A DNA stretch of 64,000 nucleotides from Galbitalea sp036491035 (GTDB lineage: Bacteria; Actinomycetota; Actinomycetes; Actinomycetales; Microbacteriaceae). This document shows positions 16,236-23,130 of the stretch, piece by piece; positions within the stretch are counted from its first letter, which is position 1; the number at the start of each line of letters is the position of its first letter. The stretch spans positions 19,218-83,217 of the forward strand of contig DASXCU010000109.1 of NCBI GenBank assembly GCA_036491035.1, written 5' to 3'. The translations under genes were made by a program, and so were the position numbers. The notes beneath the pieces are model-generated. The model was not told the DNA's origin and did no database searches. It saw only the letters and a list, made by a program, of their open reading frames with translations.

Positions 16236-16817
16236 TCAGGAGAACCGGACGACGCCACTCGGGGTGACGACTCCGTCCACGCGTTTGTCATGCACTTCGC
16301 TGGGGACCGCGTCGACGAGCTCCTGGTCGAATACCACAGCATAGACGGGAGGGCAGCTCTCCATACTGCCGAGCGTCCGGTCGAAGTAGCCCTGGCCCCA
16401 GCCCATCCGCATCCCCGTGCGGTCCACGGTGGCGGCGGGCACGATAATCAGCCCGACGTCGTTGATGGTCATCGGATTGAGCACCTCGCTGGTCGGTGCC
16501 GGCATCCCGGCGATGTCCGCCATCTCCTCGTTCGCGTCGTAGGGCGCCCAGTCGAGCAGGCCATCCGCGCGCGAGACGGGAAGGATGACTCGGATGCCGC
16601 GCTGGCAGGCCCAGGCCAGGAAGTCGCGGGTCGGCGGCTCATTCGGTGTCGAGAGGTAGGCGGCGATGTAGTCCACCCCGAGGCTCTCCGTGAGGGATTC
16701 GAGCTGCTCGGTCAGCCGTTCGCCGTCCGTGGTGCGCTCGGTGCTGGTGCGTGTGCGACGTCGCTCGCGCAGTTCCGCGCGCAGCGCGCGCTTCTGCAGA
16801 CTCACGTCGTCGGTCAC
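16236..16817 (-). CDS. 5-formyltetrahydrofolate cyclo-ligase
   Basis: A 193-aa enzyme that uses ATP to turn 5-formyl-THF into 5,10-methenyl-THF. The N-terminus has the basic KRALRAELRERRR helix; the active-site signature MGWGQGYFDRTL lies near residues 137-148, preceded by IIVPAATVDRTGMR. The length is normal. The GTG start at 16817 follows a minus-strand TAGAAT box by 6 nt, so the transcript is probably leaderless. The start codons of this gene and the divergent galU are only 39 nt apart. Confidence 0.92.
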   Translation of the reverse strand: MTDDVSLQKRALRAELRERRRTRTSTERTTDGERLTEQLESLTESLGVDYIAAYLSTPNEPPTRDFLAWACQRGIRVILPVSRADGLLDWAPYDANEEMADIAGMPAPTSEVLNPMTINDVGLIIVPAATVDRTGMRMGWGQGYFDRTLGSMESCPPVYAVVFDQELVDAVPSEVHDKRVDGVVTPSGVVRFS

Positions 16818-16823
16818 CTAGCA

Positions 16824-16829
16824 ATTCTA
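16824..16829 (-). promoter_or_regulatory. Leaderless -10 box of the cyclo-ligase gene
   Basis: Minus-strand TAGAAT ends 6 nt before the GTG at 16817. Confidence 0.55.
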
Positions 16830-16844
16830 GGAGCCGTTGCCCGA

Positions 16845-16850
16845 TACCCT
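16845..16850 (+). promoter_or_regulatory. Leaderless -10 box of galU
   Basis: TACCCT ends 6 nt before the ATG at 16857, within the same 39-nt gap that holds the divergent promoter. Confidence 0.5.
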
Positions 16851-16856
16851 GTTGGT

Positions 16857-17750
16857 ATGCCAGCAAAGCTCACCAAGGCCGTCATTCCCGCCGCGGGCCT
16901 TGGTACCCGGTTTCTGCCGGCCACCAAGGCGATGCCGAAGGAGATGCTGCCGGTCGTCGACAAGCCGGCCATCCAGTACGTAGTCGAGGAGGCTGTTGCC
17001 GCCGGGCTCACCGACATCCTGATGATCACCGGACGCAACAAGAACGCGCTCGAGAACCACTTCGACCGCGTGGGTGAGCTCGAGGCAACCCTTCTGAAGA
17101 AGGGCGACGTCGCGAGGCTCCGCAAGGTCAACTACGCGACCGACCTGGCCGACGTGCACTACGTGCGCCAGGGCGACCCGAAGGGTCTCGGCCATGCCGT
17201 CCTGCGAGCCAGGATGCACGTAGGCAACGAGCCGTTCGCGGTGCTGCTCGGCGACGACATCATCGACGAGCGCGACGTACTCCTGAGCCGCATGATCGAG
17301 GTGCAGGCCGAGCGCAACTGCACAGTGATCGCGCTGCTCGAGGTGGACCCCTCGCAGACGGAGATGTACGGAATCGCGACCGTCGAGGCGACCGACGACG
17401 ACGACGTCGTGCAGATCACCGGACTGGTCGAGAAGCCGAAGGCCGGGAGCGCCCCATCCAACCTGGCGATCATCGGGCGCTATGTCATTCGCCCGGAGGT
17501 GTTCGACATCCTCGAGGTCACCGAGCCCGGCAAGGGTGGCGAGATTCAGCTGACGGATGCGCTGCAGGTTCTCGCGGCCAACCCGGAGATCGCGGGCGGC
17601 GTGTACGGCGTGGTCTTCCGCGGCCGTCGCTACGACACCGGTGACCGCCTGGACTACATCAAGGCGATTGTGCAGCTCGCGGTCGACCGCGAGGACCTCG
17701 GCCCCGGCCTGCGCCCGTGGCTGCGCGACTTCGTCAAGGGGATGGATTAG
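16857..17750 (+). CDS. galU: UTP--glucose-1-phosphate uridylyltransferase
   Basis: A 297-aa nucleotidyltransferase that makes UDP-glucose for cell-wall and exopolysaccharide synthesis. The N-terminus KAVIPAAGLGTRFLPATKAMPKEMLPV holds the nucleotide-binding signature with the catalytic arginine and lysines. QGDPKGLGHAVLRA (about residues 104-117), LLGDDIID (about 129-136) and VEKPKAG (about 192-198) are typical of GalU. The ATG at 16857 is supported by the -10 box 6 nt upstream and by where similarity begins. The RimJ-like gene starts 2 nt after its stop. Confidence 0.95.
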   Translation: MPAKLTKAVIPAAGLGTRFLPATKAMPKEMLPVVDKPAIQYVVEEAVAAGLTDILMITGRNKNALENHFDRVGELEATLLKKGDVARLRKVNYATDLADVHYVRQGDPKGLGHAVLRARMHVGNEPFAVLLGDDIIDERDVLLSRMIEVQAERNCTVIALLEVDPSQTEMYGIATVEATDDDDVVQITGLVEKPKAGSAPSNLAIIGRYVIRPEVFDILEVTEPGKGGEIQLTDALQVLAANPEIAGGVYGVVFRGRRYDTGDRLDYIKAIVQLAVDREDLGPGLRPWLRDFVKGMD

Positions 17751-17752
17751 GG

Positions 17753-18412
17753 ATGCCGACCATCCCGTCGCTCACCGAGGGCGACGTCACGATCCGGCCG
17801 ATTCGGGCAAGGGATGCGCGTGCGCTCGAGCGCGAGCTCGTCGATAACCGGGGCTGGTTGCGGCAGTGGGAGGCGACCAACCCGCACGGTCCGCTCTCCT
17901 TCGACGTTCGATCGAACATCCGGAGCCTGCAGGCGAATGCTCGCGCCGGACTCGGCCTTCCGTTCGCGATGGACTATCGGGGCGAATTCGCCGGCCAGTT
18001 GAACGTGTCATCCATCAGTTACGGCTCGCTGGGATGCGCGACGATCGGGTACTGGGTGTCGGAGCGGTTCGCCGGGCACAACGTGACGCCGACGGCGGTG
18101 GCGCTGGCAACCGACCACTGTTTCTTCGGGCTGGGCTTGCATCGCATGGAGATCTGCATCCGGCCGGAGAACGCCCCGTCGCTGCGCGTGGTACAGAAGC
18201 TGGGGTTCCGGTACGAGGGCCTTCGCCGCCGGTATATCCACATCAATGGGGACTGGCGCGACCACTTCTGCTTCGCCCTCACCGTGGACGAGCTCCCGCA
18301 GGGCGTGCTGCGACGCTGGCTCGACGGTCTCGCGCCCGAATCGGATGCCGACGTGCCGCCCGCCGACCAGGCGAAGGCGGCCGTGCCGCTGCGCACCATT
18401 CCTCGGCGTTAA
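17753..18412 (+). CDS. RimJ/RimL-type GNAT N-acetyltransferase
   Basis: A 219-aa GCN5-related acetyltransferase that moves acetyl from acetyl-CoA to a protein N-terminus or small amine. It shows the RimJ pattern: VTIRPIRARDARALE at the start, IGYWVSERFAGHNVTPTAVALATDHCF around the acetyl-CoA site (about residues 99-125), and RPENAPSLRVVQKLGFRYEGLRRRYIHINGDWRDHFCFAL (about 139-178). The C-terminal extension of about 35 residues is disordered. It starts 2 nt after galU. In other actinobacteria this gene is called rimJ and lies in the galU / glp / glpR cluster. Confidence 0.88.
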   Translation: MPTIPSLTEGDVTIRPIRARDARALERELVDNRGWLRQWEATNPHGPLSFDVRSNIRSLQANARAGLGLPFAMDYRGEFAGQLNVSSISYGSLGCATIGYWVSERFAGHNVTPTAVALATDHCFFGLGLHRMEICIRPENAPSLRVVQKLGFRYEGLRRRYIHINGDWRDHFCFALTVDELPQGVLRRWLDGLAPESDADVPPADQAKAAVPLRTIPRR

Positions 18413-18420
18413 CTGTCGTT

Positions 18421-18456
18421 GGTTGAGTTGCGCGCTGCGAAGCAGCACGCGTATCG
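18421..18456. repeat. Degenerate REP-like palindromic repeat
   Basis: The 3' gap after the acetyltransferase gene has GGTTGAGTTGCGCGCTGC, a GAA loop, then GCAGC-A-CGCG and GTATCG. The layout resembles the GGTTGAG...GTATCG-type intergenic repeats common in Microbacteriaceae, here decayed. It may also work as a weak terminator hairpin (GCTGC 18434-18438 with GCAGC 18442-18446). Confidence 0.4.
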
Positions 18457-18500
18457 GTGCCCTCCCCGCGTGGTAACCCGGTTTTCGATGCATCCACTCG

Positions 18501-18506
18501 TACCGT
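18501..18506 (+). promoter_or_regulatory. Leaderless -10 box of the GlpR/SepX-like gene
   Basis: TACCGT ends 6 nt before the ATG at 18513; there is no ribosome-binding site. Confidence 0.5.
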
Positions 18507-18512
18507 TGCCTC

Positions 18513-19424
18513 ATGGGTTTCACGGGTCTCGACGGCGGCATCATGGTGGCCCTTGCCGCCGGCCTCTGGTTGGTCTATCTGATGCCGACCTGGTTCAAGC
18601 GGCGTGAGTACGCGGCGCTGGAGAAGACGAACATCCGTCGCCAGCAGGCGCTTCGTGTTCTCGAGGAGACGGCGCCAGTCCCGGCGGTGGAGCGGGTCGC
18701 ATCGATCGTTTCCCCGTCCGGCCAGGTCACGGACCGCGACAAGCTCGCCGAGGCGATCAAGCGCTCGCGAGATGCGCAGGCCGCCCGCATGGCCAGTCGC
18801 CAGTACGCCGAGGAGTTCGCAGCTCCCGCCCAGTCTCCGACCTCGAAGGCACGTGTCTCTCGTCGTCTTCGCCGCACGCGAGCCGCCGCGACTCTGCTTC
18901 TGATCGCCGCCATCGTCACGCTGGTTGTCCAGGTCGTGCTGATGATCACGACCGGGATTGGTGCCGGCGCGTTCTCGGTTCTCGGATTCGCCGCGGTCGT
19001 TGGGATCGTCTCGTTCGCGGCGCTCGGACGACTGGCCAGCATCGCCCGCCGTCGAGCTTCGATCGTTGTGGCTCCTGTCCAGGTTCGGTCGATGCGTACC
19101 CGAGTCGTCGAGGAGCGCGAGGCAGCACGTCCGCCGGTCGCGACCTGGACTCCCGTCGCGGTTCCGAAGCCGCTGTATCTGTCGCGCTCAGAGGCAGCCC
19201 CGATCGACTCGTCCGTCGATCCGCTCGTGGCCCTGCGTGCCGCGGCCCTCGAATCGGACCGCGCCCTCCGCGAGGCCCAGGAGTCGCCGGAGGTCGCGCC
19301 GATCACGAAGCCGGAGCGCCCAGCCGCTGCGGCATCCGCGTTCGCATCGATGGGCATCGTCGGCAAGGCGGACGTCACCGGTCCGGACCTCGACGAGGCT
19401 CTCCGACGCCGTCGCTCCGCCTAA
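18513..19424 (+). CDS. GlpR/SepX-like divisome membrane protein
   Basis: A 303-aa membrane protein. An N-terminal helix (about residues 9-27, GGIMVALAAGLWLVYLMPTWF) is followed by a basic, charged segment KRREYAALEKTNIRRQQALRVL. Two central helices lie near 129-151 and 156-174, with long charged cytosolic regions and a basic C-terminus (DLDEALRRRRSA). The N-terminal pattern and the place after galU and rimJ match GlpR of corynebacteria, the membrane receptor of the gephyrin-like protein Glp, and SepX of Streptomyces, both linked to FtsZ-dependent division. The usual glp (moeA-like) gene is missing here. The assignment is by context and the short N-terminal motif, so it is moderate. Confidence 0.62.
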   Translation: MGFTGLDGGIMVALAAGLWLVYLMPTWFKRREYAALEKTNIRRQQALRVLEETAPVPAVERVASIVSPSGQVTDRDKLAEAIKRSRDAQAARMASRQYAEEFAAPAQSPTSKARVSRRLRRTRAAATLLLIAAIVTLVVQVVLMITTGIGAGAFSVLGFAAVVGIVSFAALGRLASIARRRASIVVAPVQVRSMRTRVVEEREAARPPVATWTPVAVPKPLYLSRSEAAPIDSSVDPLVALRAAALESDRALREAQESPEVAPITKPERPAAAASAFASMGIVGKADVTGPDLDEALRRRRSA

Positions 19425-19529
19425 CCCTCATCGAGTGCCCTCTAACCGTGGGTTTCGGGCTGCCCGACCAGCAGTTGGAGGGCATTCGATGCTGCTCGCG
19501 AGAACTGATAACGTAGCTACGCAGTAAAC

Positions 19530-19602
19530 GGGCCCTTGGCGCAGTTGGTAGCGCGCCTCGTTCGCATCGAGGAGGTCAGGAGTTCGAATCTCCTAGGGTC
19601 CA
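19530..19602 (+). tRNA. tRNA-Ala (anticodon CGC)
   Basis: A 73-nt cloverleaf. The acceptor GGGCCCT pairs with AGGGTCC and gives the G3:U70 pair that marks tRNA-Ala. The anticodon stem CCTCG/CGAGG encloses loop TTCGCAT with anticodon CGC; the T arm contains AGTTCGAATCT. The discriminator is A and CCA is not encoded. A hairpin terminator follows at 19610. Confidence 0.95.
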
Positions 19603-19609
19603 CTGCACG

Positions 19610-19640
19610 ATGCCCCGCCTGAGCTCGCTCGGCGGGGCAT
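19610..19640 (+). terminator. Rho-independent-type terminator after tRNA-Ala
   Basis: ATGCCCCGCC at 19610-19619 pairs perfectly with GGCGGGGCAT at 19631-19640 around an 11-nt loop. Confidence 0.75.
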
Positions 19641-19673
19641 TGTCATGGGAATGCGACATCCGGATTCGAGTCT

Positions 19674-20129
19674 TCAGTGCATGCGCATGTCATCAAGCGC
19701 TGCCGCGAGATCGACGAGATCTTGCTGCAAGCGCGCCACCCTTAATGTGCCGAGCTTCTCGACTGCTACGGACTGAAGTTCGTGTTTGATTTCCGCGCAA
19801 GCCGCTTGGAGCGCGACGCCCTGTTCCGTCAGGCGGGCCAGCTTGGCTCGTGTGTCGGTTGAGTCAGGTATTTGTTCGACATAGCCGCGTGCTTCCAGTT
19901 CTCGCACGAGTTGGCTCACCGCCTGCTTCGTAATCCCGGCTCGTTGTGCGAGGGCGGTCGGGCGAGCACCGGCGGCGTCCAGCAGGACCAGGAAACTCGC
20001 GAAGGCAGGCGTCACCCCGGCAAAGCCCGCATCCGCAATCTTGGCCATCGTGGTCGCGGTGAAGGCGCGGCTAGCGGCGAGCAGCGTTGGCGCCACGCTG
20101 TCCTCCATCTCTTCGTCTGAGCTGCTCAT
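19674..20129 (-). CDS. MarR-family transcriptional regulator
   Basis: A 151-aa winged-helix regulator. The HTH lies near residues 57-81 (GARPTALAQRAGITKQAVSQLVRELEARGYV), followed by a wing (DSTDTRAKLARLTEQG) and flanking dimerisation helices. Ribosome-binding site AAGGAG precedes the ATG. The gene is divergent from a three-gene operon with 154 nt between start codons. Two perfect inverted repeats in this gap are its likely operators, so it probably represses both directions. MarR proteins usually respond to phenolic or other small ligands; the ligand is unknown. Confidence 0.88.
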   Translation of the reverse strand: MSSSDEEMEDSVAPTLLAASRAFTATTMAKIADAGFAGVTPAFASFLVLLDAAGARPTALAQRAGITKQAVSQLVRELEARGYVEQIPDSTDTRAKLARLTEQGVALQAACAEIKHELQSVAVEKLGTLRVARLQQDLVDLAAALDDMRMH

Positions 20130-20168
20130 GGGCGCCCACTCCTTCGTTCAATGAAGATCATCAAGCAC

Positions 20169-20186
20169 CTTGACTGTATCGTCAAG
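20169..20186. promoter_or_regulatory. Operator 1 of the MarR island (CTTGAC-N6-GTCAAG)
   Basis: Perfect 6-6-6 inverted repeat that includes TTGACT (20171-20176), a good -35 for the plus-strand operon. A second small dyad TCAAG-CAC-CTTGA (20161-20173) overlaps it. Its centre is 22 bp, about two helical turns, from operator 2. Confidence 0.65.
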
Positions 20187-20190
20187 ATGG

Positions 20191-20208
20191 TTTACGGTAT
20201 TTCGTAAA
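20191..20208. promoter_or_regulatory. Operator 2 of the MarR island (TTTACG-N6-CGTAAA)
   Basis: Perfect 6-6-6 inverted repeat. TACGGT at 20193-20198 lies 16 nt after the TTGACT of operator 1 and could be the -10, so both core promoter boxes sit inside operators. Confidence 0.65.
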
Positions 20209-20283
20209 GGTACTTTACCAGACGGTTTTTCTGAACCAGATCCAAACCAATCGAAAAGCCGTCCAAGCGGCAAAGAGGTCACT

Positions 20284-21477
20284 ATGAAGGCAACGAACCA
20301 GACCGTCCCGCAATCGGCCGGAGTGCTGACCTTCGGCCCTGACGGGGTCCTCCTTCTCGGGGACCACAAGCTTGGGGCGGTCTTTGCCTTCGAGACAGAT
20401 TTCGGGGATACGCCTACCTCGCTGGAGCCGTTCCTCTTCGAGTCGATCGACGAGAAGATCGCCGACTCGCTGGACGTGAGCGTGAAAAGCCTCGTGATGA
20501 ACGGGATGGCGGTCCACCCCGTCTCCCGCGAGACGTACCTCTCGGTGGCCGTGCGGATCGGCGACAGCGTCGAGCCTGCCGTGGTCAGCGTTTCGCTCGA
20601 CGGCGAGGTCCGCCCTTTCGATCTGTCTTCTTCGAGGGCGACGGTGCACCAGCTCTCGGATGTCCCCGACGAAAACAAGACGTTCAAATCGCGGGCTGGC
20701 TTCTTTACCGTGCCCCCGGCGGAATACTACGAAGCGAAGGCCCGGACTCCACTTCGCTCGATGACAATCGTGGACCTGAAATTCCACAATGGTGAAGTGT
20801 TCGTCGCCGGAGTCTCAAACCAGGAGTTCTCCTCCACGCTACGGCGGATCGCCTACCCATTTAGCGGCGACGCCAGCCAGACCCGGGTCGAGATCTACCA
20901 TCTCGCCCACGGCGGTTACGAAACACGTGCACCCATCCGCGCCATGCAGTTCGCGACTATTGACGGGGTCGACACGCTGGTCGCCGCCTACGCGTGCAGT
21001 CCTCTCGTGACAATTCCGGTCTCAGAACTGAAGGATGGCGTCAAGGTGACCGGCAGGACGATCGGCGATATGGGCAACGGCCAGCCGATCAGCATGGTCG
21101 CTTTCAACGATGCGGAAGGCGAGAAGGTGTTGATCACCAATATCAGCCGCGGCCCTCTCATTGTTCCTCTCTCCAAGATCCACTCGAGCGAGGGGTATAC
21201 CCACGAGAACCGGCCGGGCGAGGGCCCGATGCTGGACCAGCACCCGCACATGCCGGTCGGACCGGTCGGCAAACAGGTGCTTTTTGTCGGTTCGTCGTTG
21301 CGGGCCGACCTGTTCAGTGACCGGTTCTTCGTCTCGCTGACCCGCTACGCAGACACCGGAGACCTCACGTTGGAGACCCTGCCGGTGTTCCCGATGCCAG
21401 CGCGGCTCGACAAGATCTTCGTCGAGTTCGACTTTCCTGGCGTCGACGGACCGCGACCGCACAAGCAAGCGGCATGA
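20284..21477 (+). CDS. Beta-propeller-like protein of unknown function
   Basis: A 397-aa protein without signal peptide or membrane helix. It is made of recurring beta blades: VLTFGPDGVLLLGDHKLGAVFAF at the N-terminus, VDLKFHNGEVFVAGVSN, IRAMQFATIDGVDTLVAAYACSPLVTIPVSEL, and GDMGNGQPISMVAFNDAEGEKVLITNISRGPLIVPLSKI. This suggests a seven-bladed WD/NHL-type propeller. I do not recognise a characterised member. The start at 20284 (MKATNQ) follows AGAGG; the upstream in-frame codon at 20170 would run through the operators. The next gene overlaps its stop by 4 nt (ATGA), so it works with an Ig-like protein and a VOC protein under MarR control. Confidence 0.72.
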   Translation: MKATNQTVPQSAGVLTFGPDGVLLLGDHKLGAVFAFETDFGDTPTSLEPFLFESIDEKIADSLDVSVKSLVMNGMAVHPVSRETYLSVAVRIGDSVEPAVVSVSLDGEVRPFDLSSSRATVHQLSDVPDENKTFKSRAGFFTVPPAEYYEAKARTPLRSMTIVDLKFHNGEVFVAGVSNQEFSSTLRRIAYPFSGDASQTRVEIYHLAHGGYETRAPIRAMQFATIDGVDTLVAAYACSPLVTIPVSELKDGVKVTGRTIGDMGNGQPISMVAFNDAEGEKVLITNISRGPLIVPLSKIHSSEGYTHENRPGEGPMLDQHPHMPVGPVGKQVLFVGSSLRADLFSDRFFVSLTRYADTGDLTLETLPVFPMPARLDKIFVEFDFPGVDGPRPHKQAA

Positions 21478-22271
21478 ACGGCGGCCGTGGTCCCGCGAAA
21501 TCGGAGGAATTGACGATCCCAGGTTCCCTCGCGGGATCCATTCGAATCTCGCCAGAGGCCACGGTCCTGCCCGCTAATACCCTGCGCTTCTATATTCTTT
21601 TTTCGAGGCCCGGAGAAGCCCACTTCGATCGGAACTCCCTCTGGCTTCTTGACGCGGACAACAGAGTCGTAGCTGACCCTTTTCTGGTGCTGTCCCAGGA
21701 GCTCTGGTCCCGTGACGGTCGCCGTTTAACCATCCTCATGGAGCCGAGCCGGATCAAGCGTGGCCTTGGAGGGGATCCGTCTCACGAGCCGGCACTGGTC
21801 GTCGGGCGCACCTACAGCCTGGTCATCTCCGCGCTCGGTCACGCGGCACGTCATACTTTCCGCGTCAGCGAGCCAGTCCTGGAGGCGGTCGACGAGGCCC
21901 GTTGGAGTCTCGACTCCCCATCAGCGGGAAGCCTCGATCCACTCGCCGTTCACTTCGACAGGGTCATGGACGCAGCCTTGTGCGAAGACGAAATCGGCGT
22001 CCTAACTGAATCAGGAGAGGCCGTCCAGACCCGGACGTTAGTCGCGCCCGACGGAACTACCGCCTGGCTCATCCCAAGCCAACCGTGGCTCGCCGGTGAG
22101 CACCGCCTGGTCGTCTCTGACCGTTTCGAGGACGTGTGCGGGAACAGGCTGGGCGAGGCTCTCGACCACGTTCACGACCCTGGCACGGGAGAATCGCCTC
22201 GACACGGAGTGATCGCCTTCGCTACGAGCAAACTCGTCCCTCTCTCGATTGCTTCGACAACACCGTTCTGA
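21474..22271 (+). CDS. Ig-like (SbsA/Big-type) domain protein
   Basis: A 265-aa protein of two Ig-like beta domains. The first has the recognisable pattern LPANTLRFYILFSRPGEAHFDRNSLWLLDADNRVVADPFLVLSQELWSRDGRRLTILMEPSRIKRGL (about residues 33-100). The second repeats it loosely (LDPLAVHFDRVMDAALCEDEIGVLTESGEAVQTRT, about 151-185). No signal peptide is visible, which is odd for Ig-like proteins that usually act outside the cell. It overlaps the propeller gene by 4 nt and precedes a VOC gene. Partner or substrate binding is the likely job; no catalytic residues are recognisable. Confidence 0.68.
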   Translation: MNGGRGPAKSEELTIPGSLAGSIRISPEATVLPANTLRFYILFSRPGEAHFDRNSLWLLDADNRVVADPFLVLSQELWSRDGRRLTILMEPSRIKRGLGGDPSHEPALVVGRTYSLVISALGHAARHTFRVSEPVLEAVDEARWSLDSPSAGSLDPLAVHFDRVMDAALCEDEIGVLTESGEAVQTRTLVAPDGTTAWLIPSQPWLAGEHRLVVSDRFEDVCGNRLGEALDHVHDPGTGESPRHGVIAFATSKLVPLSIASTTPF

Positions 22272-22316
22272 CTGATATTCACACCCATAAGGCAAGAAAA
22301 GATTGGAAGTACCGCA

Positions 22317-22724
22317 ATGGCGACATTCCCGGCTCCCCGCGAAGGCATCGTTCTCACTCATTTCATCGTCTCGGGTGACGTTGACCGCTCAGCGCAGTTC
22401 TACTCGGAGGTTATGGGAGGGGAGATTGTGATGAGTGGCGGACCGGCGATAGTTGAGCTCGCGAATTCGTGGATCATCATCAACGAGGGAGGCGGGCCGA
22501 CGGATGACAAACCAACAGTCACCCTCGAGGTTCCGCCTGATCCGAATCTCGTAAGTGCCTTCATGAACATTCGCGTCGCCGACGTGCAGAAGATCTACGA
22601 GACATGGTCGGCTCGGGGCGCACAATTCCTCACTCCACCGATCGACCGCGGTTCAGAAATCCGGTGCTATTTGCGCGATCCCGACGGGCATCTGATCGAG
22701 GTTGGCCAGGCAGTCAATCGCTAG
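22317..22724 (+). CDS. VOC-family protein (dioxygenase/isomerase-like)
   Basis: A 135-aa single VOC protein. Module 1 begins GIVLTHFIVSGDVDRSAQFYSEVMGGE with the typical early histidine (near residue 15), and module 2 begins VSAFMNIRVADVQKIYETWSARGAQF. The end, RGSEIRCYLRDPDGHLIEVGQ, carries the conserved late glutamate. A GGAAG ribosome-binding site stands 10 nt before the ATG. It is the last gene of the MarR-controlled operon and its most likely enzyme. Reaction unknown. Confidence 0.8.
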   Translation: MATFPAPREGIVLTHFIVSGDVDRSAQFYSEVMGGEIVMSGGPAIVELANSWIIINEGGGPTDDKPTVTLEVPPDPNLVSAFMNIRVADVQKIYETWSARGAQFLTPPIDRGSEIRCYLRDPDGHLIEVGQAVNR

Positions 22725-23130
22725 CCACCGTCCGATGGATCGACGACCTGCGGATACCATCCGAACGGGAGTGAGATCCGGTGCGACCAGGCTGACTGTG
22801 ACCAGACGGCCACCACCGAGGCCGTCGTCGAGATGGCGAACCTCACTGGCGGAAATCTCGCCGGACTGTTTCCCCGCCGTTCTTATCTGTGTCCCGCGGG
22901 CCATGTCACAACGCGTCCGTCGCTGCTCTCGAAGCTGATGGCACGAGCAAGAGCGGTCCTTTTCTCGCGCTGATTCCGTCGACCGCATCGCCAAACGCGG
23001 TTCCCGGGCACATCTCAATTACTTATGAAAGCGCGCGACAGGCGTGGATGTCCCCGCCTGTCGGCCCGGAACGGGTTAGTTTCCCAACGCACGTGCACAA
23101 AAGTTTGACGATCAGTTGTGGGGAACCGCG
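22725..23130. other. Gene-free stretch upstream of the M23 peptidase
   Basis: About 400 nt without a credible gene. I see short random ORFs on both strands, a perfect hairpin at 23036-23063, and near the end a TTGACGATC that could be a -35. It may be a long leader of the peptidase gene. Confidence 0.6.
23036..23063 (+). other. Perfect hairpin in the M23 peptidase upstream region
   Basis: CGACAGGCG (23036-23044) pairs with CGCCTGTCG (23055-23063) around a 10-nt loop, about 70 nt before the start codon. It could be a terminator of the preceding operon or part of a regulatory leader. Confidence 0.5.

Noticed and set aside
16290..16856. In-frame upstream extension of galU by 189 codons
   Set aside because: It runs antisense through the 5-formyl-THF cyclo-ligase gene, and GalU similarity starts only at 16857.
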